Assembly: GCA_029263435.1 (NCBI GenBank) | Contig: JAJCXL010000124.1 | Coordinates: forward strand, 1 to 12,989 | DNA length: 12,989 bases | Direction of reading: 5' to 3' | DNA from: Acidobacteriota bacterium | Lineage (GTDB): Bacteria; Acidobacteriota; Vicinamibacteria; Marinacidobacterales; SMYC01 | Shown here: one piece after another, positions 6,463 to 12,684 of the stretch | How the letters are laid out: each line of letters starts with the position of its first letter | Numbering within the stretch: the stretch's first letter is position 1 | The notes under the pieces: generated by a model | Database searches by the model: none | Told to the model about the DNA's origin: nothing | What the model saw: only the letters and a program-made list of their open reading frames with translations | Position numbers and translations under genes: made by a program

Positions 6463-8087
6463 AACGTCTACTTTGGATCGTCGTCGCGCTCTCGACGGCC
6501 GGACTCTCGGTCGCCGAGGAGAACGACAAACCGATCGCGCCTCGGCTCAGCGGCCTGGGGAATCTCCACTACGCGATCACGACCTCGTCGCCAGACGCCC
6601 AAGCGTTCTTCGATCAAGGCTTGCGGCTCACCTACGGGTTCAACCACGCCGAGTCCGTGCGCGCGTTTCAAGAGGCGCAACGTCTCGACCCGAGCTGCGC
6701 CATGTGTTTTTGGGGAGAAGCGCTCGCTCTCGGCCCGAACATCAACGACCCGATGCCTCATGAGCGTCAGCTCAAAGCGCTGGCCGCCATCGGCAAAGCG
6801 TCGACCCTCTCATCCGGCGCTTCGAAGAAAGAGCAGGACTTCATCGAAGCGCTTCTCACTCGCTACAGCGATGACGAGAACGCGGACCGCGCCGTCCTCG
6901 ACCAGACCTATGCGGACGCGATGGGGAAGCTATGGCGCAAGTATCCGCGGGACCCGGAAGCCGGAACCCTGTATGCGGCGGCTCTCATGGACACCATGCC
7001 CTGGAACTACTGGGACGAGAATCTCGGTCCCCGGCCGGGCACGGAGGACGTCGTGACGTCGCTCGAAGGCGTGCTCGCAGCCTACCCCGACCACCCTGGG
7101 GCGCATCACTACTACATTCATACCGTGGAAGCTTCGGCCGAGCCGGACCGAGGCGTCGCGAGTGCCGAACGGCTCGCACAGCTCATGCCGGGCTCGGGCC
7201 ACTTGGTCCACATGCCGTCGCACATCTACTTGCGAGTGGGACGCTACGCGGACGCGTCCGATGCCAATGTGGATGCCATTCTCGCGGATGAGGACTACAT
7301 CGCCCAGTGCCAGGCGCAAGGCCTCTACCCCGTTGCCTACTACCCGCATAACAGTCACTTCTTGTGGTCGTCGTCGAGCCTCGAAGGACGAAGCGAGGTC
7401 GCGCTCGACGCGGCCGAGAAGACCGCGTCTCGGGTGCCCGTCGACATGGCCGCTCAGGCCGGATCCCTCCAGTCCTTTCTCCTCACGCCGCTCTACGCAA
7501 GAGTGCGTTTCGGCCGTTGGCAAGAAGTGCTGACGACGCCGCCGCCTTCCTCCGGCATGCCGTTCATGATGGGAAACTGGCACTACGCCCGGGGCGTCGC
7601 TTTTGCCGCTCGAGGTCAGCTCGAGCGTGCCGACGAGGAGCTCGCCGCGCTCGAGAAGATCGCTGCGATGCCTGAGATGGAAACCTTGATGGTGAACAAC
7701 GCCACCGCGGCGCACGTGCTGCACTTGGCCGCCGCTCTCGTCGCGGGGGAGAAAGCCGCGAAAGCGGGCGATATCGATGACGCCGTCGAAAAGCTGGAGC
7801 ACGCTGTCGCGCTCCAGGACGACCTCCCCTACATGGAGCCCCCGAACTGGCACTATCCCGTGCGCCAGACCCTCGGTGCCGTGCTCCTCGATGCCGAACG
7901 GCTCGAAGAGGCCGAGAAGGTCTACCGGAAGGATCTGGAGATCATTCCTCACAACGGGTGGTCGCTGTTCGGTTTGCTGTCGACCCTTCGCGCAATGGGG
8001 AAGACCGAGGCCGCCGCACGCGTGGAAGCCGAGTTCAAGAAAGCCTGGGCTCGCGCGGATGTCACGCTGACCTCATCGAGGTTCTAA
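6459..8087 (+). CDS. Secreted tetratricopeptide-repeat protein, histidine-rich
   Basis: A 542-residue protein with a signal peptide (MKRLLWIVVALSTAGLSVA, cut before EEND). It starts within the stop of the SCO gene (ATGA at 6459-6462), with GGAGG a few bases upstream. TPR-like helices are visible near 45-78 (AFFDQGLRLTYGFNHAESVR), 375-400 and 470-530. The head matches a widespread uncharacterised family by its line DPSCAMCFWGEALALGPNIN (about 77-96), which here contains C80 and C83. The middle is unusually rich in His: H212, H216, H217 and H221 (DHPGAHHYYIH), H248, H251 and H255 (GHLVHMPSH), H297 and H300 (YYPHNSH). This is not typical of plain TPR scaffolds and suggests a metal site. Coupling to a CusF-SCO gene makes copper the first guess, by inference. 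The biochemical function of the family is not known to me. Confidence 0.85.
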   Translation: MKRLLWIVVALSTAGLSVAEENDKPIAPRLSGLGNLHYAITTSSPDAQAFFDQGLRLTYGFNHAESVRAFQEAQRLDPSCAMCFWGEALALGPNINDPMPHERQLKALAAIGKASTLSSGASKKEQDFIEALLTRYSDDENADRAVLDQTYADAMGKLWRKYPRDPEAGTLYAAALMDTMPWNYWDENLGPRPGTEDVVTSLEGVLAAYPDHPGAHHYYIHTVEASAEPDRGVASAERLAQLMPGSGHLVHMPSHIYLRVGRYADASDANVDAILADEDYIAQCQAQGLYPVAYYPHNSHFLWSSSSLEGRSEVALDAAEKTASRVPVDMAAQAGSLQSFLLTPLYARVRFGRWQEVLTTPPPSSGMPFMMGNWHYARGVAFAARGQLERADEELAALEKIAAMPEMETLMVNNATAAHVLHLAAALVAGEKAAKAGDIDDAVEKLEHAVALQDDLPYMEPPNWHYPVRQTLGAVLLDAERLEEAEKVYRKDLEIIPHNGWSLFGLLSTLRAMGKTEAAARVEAEFKKAWARADVTLTSSRF

Positions 8088-8094
8088 GAAACGA

Positions 8095-8126
8095 AAAAGG
8101 AGCGCAGGGCTCGACCCTGCGCTCCC
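8095..8126 (-). terminator. Intrinsic terminator of the glycine-zipper gene
   Basis: A perfect 11-bp inverted repeat GGAGCGCAGGG / CCCTGCGCTCC (8100-8110 and 8116-8126) encloses the loop CTCGA. On the minus strand the stem is followed at once by TTTTT, and CG then TTT follow, a classic Rho-independent terminator 22 nt past the stop of the gene at 8149. On the plus strand the same hairpin lies 12 nt after the TPR stop but has no U-tract, so it would stop plus-strand transcription poorly and may mainly stabilise the 3' end. Confidence 0.85.
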
Positions 8127-8148
8127 GACTTCCGACGTCCGCCCGCTT

Positions 8149-8736
8149 CTAGTTCTTGTTGCGGTCCTTCTTCAAGAGCTCGTAGACGGCCCCGCTCGCG
8201 GCACCGATGGCAGCGCCTACCGCGGCGCCTTTCTTGCCTTTGGCTATCCCGCCGATGACGGTTCCGGTACCGGCGGCGCCCCCGATGACGACCGCGCGCT
8301 GTTTCCAGGTGCGTTCATCTTGCGTGGGCTCGACCTCGATACCGCGATCGGCCTCGGTGGGCCCCACGGCGGACTCGCTACGTTCCATCGGAGCGTGAAC
8401 CACGACGGGCGCTGGAACCTGGGCTGGGGCTGGCACCGTCTCTACCCGCACGACTTGAACTCTCGGCTCGCGCTCGGCGAATACTTCCGGCGTGGCGACG
8501 ACTGAATCTGTCTCCTTACCGACGCAGCGGACCTTGAAAGACTGGCCTTCGTCCGTGAGGACCGGCTCGAGCAATGCCTCTCGGCCCTCGCCGCAATCCA
8601 CGAGCGGCGCGTTGTCGATCGCCGCCTGGAAGTTTGAGGGTTCCGCGCGCGAGATCGACGCGGAGCTCATCATGAAACCTCCGAGCCCGAGTCCGAGCCC
8701 GAAGATGCCTACGATCCATCCATTTAGCGTTCTCAT
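8149..8736 (-). CDS. Glycine-zipper (YMGG-like) envelope protein
   Basis: A 195-residue protein with three parts. The N-terminal segment 1-31 is a signal peptide or anchor (IFGLGLGLGGFMMSSAS, likely cut after SRA). Residues about 32-75 form a small domain with two cysteines, C48 and C71, that could make a disulfide. Residues about 90-125 are a Pro/Val/Ala-rich linker. The C-terminus, about 146-186, is a glycine zipper with Gly spaced mostly every four residues (G158, G162, G170, G174, G178, G182 among others), ending in a basic tail KKDRNKN. Glycine zippers pack as membrane helices, as in 17-kDa surface antigen and YMGG-like proteins. The exact role is unknown; an outer-membrane-associated structural protein is likely. 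The start is clear: AAGGAG lies 8 nt before the ATG. Confidence 0.75.
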   Translation of the reverse strand: MRTLNGWIVGIFGLGLGLGGFMMSSASISRAEPSNFQAAIDNAPLVDCGEGREALLEPVLTDEGQSFKVRCVGKETDSVVATPEVFAEREPRVQVVRVETVPAPAQVPAPVVVHAPMERSESAVGPTEADRGIEVEPTQDERTWKQRAVVIGGAAGTGTVIGGIAKGKKGAAVGAAIGAASGAVYELLKKDRNKN

Positions 8737-8822
8737 CTTAGTTCTCCTTCTTCCGGCGTTACCCGAAAGTAGTGCAAACGAAGATCCAGAATGCTAAGTG
8801 TTTGAAGGCGGGGGAGTTAAGC

Positions 8823-8870
8823 GCCGACCCGTGATGAAGATCACGGGCCGGCCTGTCCTCTGAAGAGGAC
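8823..8870 (-). other. Two hairpins downstream of the bacilliredoxin gene
   Basis: Hairpin A spans 8823-8852: CCCGTGAT / ATCACGGG with loop GAAG, extended by GCCG / CGGC. In minus-strand RNA the junction is a G-U wobble giving an unbroken 13-bp stem, while in plus-strand RNA it is an A-C mismatch, so the structure favours minus-strand transcripts. Hairpin B spans 8855-8870: GTCCTC / GAGGAC with loop TGAA, 6 nt past the bacilliredoxin stop. Neither is followed by a U-tract. They may be a weak or Rho-assisted terminator, an mRNA-stabilising 3' structure, or an attenuator between the bacilliredoxin and glycine-zipper genes. Confidence 0.55.
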
Positions 8871-8875
8871 GATTC

Positions 8876-9397
8876 TTAGCTTTTTGCGAACGGGCTGAAC
8901 ATCGGCACCGTGGAGCCGCATTGACGCGCGGTTGCGATGCTTTCGTACACTTCCTTGGCGACCGACGGCCCGGTGCGGGCGCAGTGCTTGTCGAACGCTT
9001 CGGTGAGGTTCTGGGCGACCATCTCCTCGTTCATCATCTCGATGTTTCGTCGCTCGAGCATGTGCACGAGCTCACCATCCTTGAACAAAGCGATGGCTGG
9101 CGATGACGGGGGGATGTCCACCATGTGATGGCGAGCACGCTCCGTTGCTTCCCGATCGACGCCGGCAAAGACGGTTTTCAAGTGATCCGGGATCAACTTG
9201 TGTTGGAGCGCACGGGTGACGCCGGGACGGGCCGAACCGGCAGCGCAGCCGCACACGGAATTGACGATGACCAATGTCGTTCCGGACTCCTTGATGGCGG
9301 CATCGACCTCATCAGCCGAATGAATTGGGTCCACGCCACACTGGGCGAGCTCTTGCCACATGGGCTTGACGGCCTCTGGATCATACAAAGGTTGCAT
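8876..9397 (-). CDS. Bacilliredoxin (BrxA/BrxB, YphP/YqiW family, PF06491) with C-terminal extension
   Basis: A 173-residue cytosolic thioredoxin-fold protein. The family signature VNSVCGCAAGSARPGV carries the CGC active site, C49 and C51; TVFAGVDREAT and IPPSSPAIALFKDGELVHML follow, as in Bacillus YphP. Bacilliredoxins remove bacillithiol from S-bacillithiolated proteins, so the host probably makes bacillithiol or a related thiol. The family normally ends at about 140-145 residues near 'AFD.HC'; here that point is AFDKHC at 134-139, and 34 more residues follow, with an extra Cys (C160) and a PMFSPF motif near the end. A further Cys, C20, is also present. The start is set by GGAGGA 7-8 nt before the ATG. 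It is divergent from the DUF4097 gene. Confidence 0.92.
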   Translation of the reverse strand: MQPLYDPEAVKPMWQELAQCGVDPIHSADEVDAAIKESGTTLVIVNSVCGCAAGSARPGVTRALQHKLIPDHLKTVFAGVDREATERARHHMVDIPPSSPAIALFKDGELVHMLERRNIEMMNEEMVAQNLTEAFDKHCARTGPSVAKEVYESIATARQCGSTVPMFSPFAKS

Positions 9398-9500
9398 TTT
9401 TCGAGTTCCTCCGTTTCAGAAGCTACGCTAGCACAAAAAAGTGAACCTCGCGGCACTGGCCTCCGTCGAAGGAGATGACGCTCTTCTTAGGAGGATTCTT
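9398..9500. other. Divergent intergenic region, bacilliredoxin / DUF4097
   Basis: This 103-bp stretch must hold the promoters of both neighbours. It contains the bacilliredoxin Shine-Dalgarno on - (GGAGGA, near 9404-9410) and the DUF4097 Shine-Dalgarno on + (AGGAGG, 9489-9494). A minus-strand TAGCGT (about 9424-9429) is a possible -10 for bacilliredoxin, and a short GCTA-CGC-TAGC palindrome (9422-9432) overlaps it. No convincing -35 is visible, and no clear promoter is seen for the plus-strand gene. Confidence 0.35.
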
Positions 9501-10370
9501 ATGCGCAACGCCCTCGTCCTAGCCGTTTTCTTCGCTTGTCTCGCTTCGTTCGGCTTCTCGCAAACGCAGGCGCGGATCGACCGGACGTTCTCCGTCGAAG
9601 CTCCACCGACGATCGTCGTCAGAAACGAGGACGGACGCACCCACTTCACGTCTCATGACGCCGACCGGGTCGTGGTCCGTGCGACGAAGGAGGTCACCGG
9701 TGCGAAGAGCCGGGAAGAGGCTGAGAGACGGGCGGCCGAGGTCGACGTGCGGATCGAGCAAACCGGCGACCGCGTCGAGGTTCGCACTCTCTACCCGAAG
9801 ACCCGCTGGATCTCTTGGGACGGCGTGAGTGTGCTCGTACACCTTGCGATCGAGGCGCCGCGCCGCAGTGATCTCGACGTGCGCAGCGAAGACGGCGAAG
9901 TCGTCATCGACGGACTCGACGGCGCGCACCGGGTGCATGTCGAAGACGGTCGGCTCGAGATCACCGACAGCTCCGGCCGATTCGAGATCCAAGCCGAGGA
10001 CGGCGACGTCCGGCTCGTGGGAGTCCGAGGCGACGTCACCGTTGTGGCCGATGATGGAGACCTCACCCTTCACGGCGTGCTCAACGCGCTCTATGCGAAC
10101 GCGGATGACGGCACCGTCGAGATTCGTGTCCTTCCCGACTCCGAGATGACCTCCGATTGGAACGTTCAAGCGGAGGACGGCTCCGTGCGGATCGAGCTCC
10201 CCGACGGCTTCGCGGCCGAACTCGATCTGCGGGTCGGCGACGGTCGGATCGATGTCGATTCGCCGGTGAAGATTCGCTCGTCTTCAGACGGACACATGAG
10301 CTCGACACTGAACGGTGGCGGTCGCACTCTCGAAGTCCGGACCGACGACGGATCGATCCGAATTCGCTGA
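9501..10370 (+). CDS. DUF4097-type beta-strand repeat protein, secreted
   Basis: A 289-residue exported protein with a signal peptide (MRNALVLAVFFACLASFGFS, cut near QTQA). The body consists of short beta-strand repeats built on (E/D)DG turns: at residues 43, 130, 148, 166, 184, 202, 225, 246 (GDG) and 282. Five consecutive turns are exactly 18 residues apart (130 to 202), as in EDGEVVIDG, EDGRLEITD, EDGDVRLVG, DDGDLTLHG, DDGTVEIRV. This fits the DUF4097 'putative adhesin' fold, a right-handed beta-helix-like stack. The protein is very acidic in its turns, so Ca2+ binding is possible but unproven. Members often lie near envelope stress or signalling genes; here the neighbour is a DUF5916 barrel. 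AGGAGG 6 nt before the ATG at 9501 fixes the start; a GTG at 9441 would bury the signal peptide. Confidence 0.85.
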   Translation: MRNALVLAVFFACLASFGFSQTQARIDRTFSVEAPPTIVVRNEDGRTHFTSHDADRVVVRATKEVTGAKSREEAERRAAEVDVRIEQTGDRVEVRTLYPKTRWISWDGVSVLVHLAIEAPRRSDLDVRSEDGEVVIDGLDGAHRVHVEDGRLEITDSSGRFEIQAEDGDVRLVGVRGDVTVVADDGDLTLHGVLNALYANADDGTVEIRVLPDSEMTSDWNVQAEDGSVRIELPDGFAAELDLRVGDGRIDVDSPVKIRSSSDGHMSSTLNGGGRTLEVRTDDGSIRIR

Positions 10371-10381
10371 TCCGGTCCCGG

Positions 10382-10406
10382 GGTCCCGCTGGTAGAATGC
10401 GGGACC
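10382..10406. promoter_or_regulatory. Perfect inverted repeat enclosing a -10 element (operator or hairpin) before the DUF5916 gene
   Basis: GGTCCCGC (10382-10389), a 9-nt spacer, then GCGGGACC (10399-10406) form a perfect 8-bp inverted repeat. The spacer contains TAGAAT (10393-10398, five of six matches to TATAAT) 9 nt before the ATG at 10408. A second copy of GGTCCCG lies just upstream (10374-10380). As DNA this could be an operator for a dimeric repressor covering the promoter; as RNA read through from the DUF4097 gene it would be a hairpin ending one base before the ATG. No Shine-Dalgarno is present, so a leaderless start from TAGAAT is likely. Confidence 0.55.
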
Positions 10407-10407
10407 T

Positions 10408-12672
10408 ATGCGTCCGAGCGTCATTGGTGCCGCGATTCTCTTCGTCGCGAGCACCGGGCCTCTCTCGGCGTCCGCGCAGACTCGCGTGAACGTCGACTAC
10501 GACACGGCACGGCTCGAGCGAGAGCTGAACGCCACTCGAGCATCGGGCCCGATCGTTACCGATGGCAGGCTCGATGAAGCTGCTTGGCGGGAAGCGCCCG
10601 TCGCGAGTCAGTTTCTCCAAAACGATCCGCGCGAAGGCGAGCCCGCCACCTTCGATACTCAGGTCCGGGTGCTCTACGACGACGAGAATCTCTACATCGG
10701 CGTGACCGCGCTCGACGACGATCCACAAGCTATCGTCGTCAACGATCTGACCCGCGACTTCAACTCTCGTGCGGGAGACGCGTTCGGGGTTGCGCTCGAC
10801 ACGTTTCACGACGGCCGCAACGGCTTCATGTTCATCACCAATCCAGCCGGCGCCAAGTTCGACGCTCAGTTCGTGAACGAAGGACGCGAGTTCAACTCGG
10901 ATTGGGACGGTGTCTGGCACGTGGCCAGCCGAGTCACAGATAGCGGGTGGGTGAGCGAGATCGTCATCCCGTTCAAGACCCTTCGTTTCGGTGACGCGTC
11001 GAGCCAGACCTGGGGTATCAACTTCTTGAGAAGAAACCGGCGGCTCAACCAGGACTCGTTCTGGTCTCCGATTCCGCGGATCCACAACCTTGCCCGGGTG
11101 TCTCTCGCCGGTACTTTGACGGATTTGGACGGGCTACGAGCGAGGCGCGATATCAAAGTCACGCCCTACGCGCTCGGAGACGTCACGACCAAGTCCGGCG
11201 ACTCTTCCGGAAGTGTCGACGGCGGCCTCGATGCCAAGCTCGCCGTTGGAAGCGGCCTCCGGCTCGACCTCACTCTGAACACCGACTTCTCTCAAGTCGA
11301 AGCGGACGTCCAGCAGATCAACTTGACGCGTTTCAGCTTGTTCTTCCCGGAGAAGAGGGACTTCTTTTTGGAGAACTCCGGCATCTTCCGCTTTGGTCCT
11401 CCCACCGACCCGCGCGTGTCCACGTTCCAAGCCACCTTCGGCTCGGTCGCCGCGCCGTCCAACTTACGCGGCGGCCAGAGCCGCGGCAACGACTTGCTCC
11501 TGTTTTTCAGCCGCCGTATCGGTTTATCCGACGAAGGCCAGCCTATCCCCGTCATCGGCGGCGGCCGCTTCACCGGCCGGGTCGGAAAGTATGAGATGGG
11601 TTTCTTGAACATCCAGACCGGCGACGAGCCCGCGCTCGCCGGAGACAGCCTTGCTGCGAACGGTGACAACTTCACCGTCGCTCGCGTGCGCCGCAACATC
11701 TTTGGAAACTCCGATATCGGCGTCATGTTCATCAACCGCTCGAACATGAACAGCGATCACTTCAATCGCGCCTTCGGACTCGACGCGAACTTCCGGATCA
11801 CCCCCGAGATCGACATCAACGGCTACGCCACCAAGACCTCGACGAAAGACGTCTCCGGCGATGACTTCGCCGGACGTGCGGCGTGGAGCTACAACGGACG
11901 CTTGTGGCAGTTCTCGAACGCGTTCTCGACGTTGCAGGACAACTTCAATCCCGAAGTCGGCTTCGCCCCCAGGATCGGCGTCAAGCGAAGCTCCGCTTTC
12001 GTCGGCTACCACTATCGACCCTCTTGGGGCGGCAACTTCTTACGCGAGATCAATCCTCATTTCGAGTTCGAGTACTTCACCGACCAGCAAAACGTCGTCG
12101 TCAGCCGCTACTTCAACGCGCACTTCTCGTTCCAAATGCAAAATGGCGGCTTCATCGAAGGCGGCTTGAACACCAACCTCGAGCAGCCCCAAGACGACTT
12201 CCCCATTCACCCCGACGTCACCATCCCGCCCGGCTTCTACACGTTCAACGAAGTGTTCGCCATGATCTTCACAGACACGAGCCGCTTGTTCTCCGCGAAC
12301 GCGCGGGTCTCGACCGGCGATTTCTACTCGGGCACCAGGGACTCCATCTCACTCGGCGGCGTTTTCAAGCTCGGCGCCAAGCTGACCGCGCAGATCGGCT
12401 GGACCTACAACGATATCGAGCTCGCCGAGGGTGCCTTTACGACGCATCTTCTCACCACGCGCTTCGCCTATAGCTTCAATACCAACATGTTCTTGAACGC
12501 TCTGGTGCAGTACAACAACATCAGCGACGAGTGGAGCGCCAATGTCAGGTTCAACATCATTCATCGTCCGCTCTCCGACTTCTTCATCGTTTATAACGAT
12601 TTGCGCGACGAGACGGGAACGCTCAAGAATCGCGCCATCATCGCGAAGTACAGCTACTTGTTCAGCTTCTAG
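10408..12672 (+). CDS. DUF5916 outer-membrane beta-barrel protein with N-terminal CBM9-like domain
   Basis: A 754-residue exported protein. The signal peptide (about 1-23, LSASAQ) is followed by a carbohydrate-binding family 9-like beta-sandwich at about 48-235, seen in VTDGRLDEAAW, VRVLYDDENLYIGVTALDDD, FGVALDTFHDGRNGFMFITN and WVSEIVIPFKTLRF. From about 240 the DUF5916 region begins, with its hallmark DFSQVEADVQQINLTRFSLF and FFPEKRDFFLENSGIFRFGP. The rest, to 754, is a run of alternating amphipathic strands rich in Tyr, Phe, Asn and Gly, ending in SYLFSF; a C-terminal Phe is the BAM recognition signal of outer-membrane barrels. The function of the family is unsettled; glycan or polymer binding at the cell surface is a reasonable inference. 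The Shine-Dalgarno is absent and the start is probably leaderless. It is followed 12 nt later by a periplasmic prolyl isomerase gene. Confidence 0.9.
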   Translation: MRPSVIGAAILFVASTGPLSASAQTRVNVDYDTARLERELNATRASGPIVTDGRLDEAAWREAPVASQFLQNDPREGEPATFDTQVRVLYDDENLYIGVTALDDDPQAIVVNDLTRDFNSRAGDAFGVALDTFHDGRNGFMFITNPAGAKFDAQFVNEGREFNSDWDGVWHVASRVTDSGWVSEIVIPFKTLRFGDASSQTWGINFLRRNRRLNQDSFWSPIPRIHNLARVSLAGTLTDLDGLRARRDIKVTPYALGDVTTKSGDSSGSVDGGLDAKLAVGSGLRLDLTLNTDFSQVEADVQQINLTRFSLFFPEKRDFFLENSGIFRFGPPTDPRVSTFQATFGSVAAPSNLRGGQSRGNDLLLFFSRRIGLSDEGQPIPVIGGGRFTGRVGKYEMGFLNIQTGDEPALAGDSLAANGDNFTVARVRRNIFGNSDIGVMFINRSNMNSDHFNRAFGLDANFRITPEIDINGYATKTSTKDVSGDDFAGRAAWSYNGRLWQFSNAFSTLQDNFNPEVGFAPRIGVKRSSAFVGYHYRPSWGGNFLREINPHFEFEYFTDQQNVVVSRYFNAHFSFQMQNGGFIEGGLNTNLEQPQDDFPIHPDVTIPPGFYTFNEVFAMIFTDTSRLFSANARVSTGDFYSGTRDSISLGGVFKLGAKLTAQIGWTYNDIELAEGAFTTHLLTTRFAYSFNTNMFLNALVQYNNISDEWSANVRFNIIHRPLSDFFIVYNDLRDETGTLKNRAIIAKYSYLFSF

Positions 12673-12684
12673 GAAGGAGCCAGG

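Noticed and set aside
6930..7952. Minus-strand 340-codon frame opposite the TPR gene
   Set aside because: Its composition mirrors the third-position GC bias of the TPR gene, and no domain or start signal is seen.
9441..9500. GTG start for the DUF4097 protein, 20 codons upstream
   Set aside because: The ATG at 9501 has AGGAGG at good spacing and begins directly with a signal peptide; the GTG has neither.
9475..9522. 15-codon leader peptide frame overlapping the DUF4097 start
   Set aside because: Its AAGGAG abuts the ATG with no spacer, the frame runs into the real gene, and no regulatory codon run is seen.
10081..11085. Minus-strand 334-codon frame opposite the DUF4097 and DUF5916 genes
   Set aside because: It crosses two real genes and their promoter region and is Arg/Ser rich without motifs.
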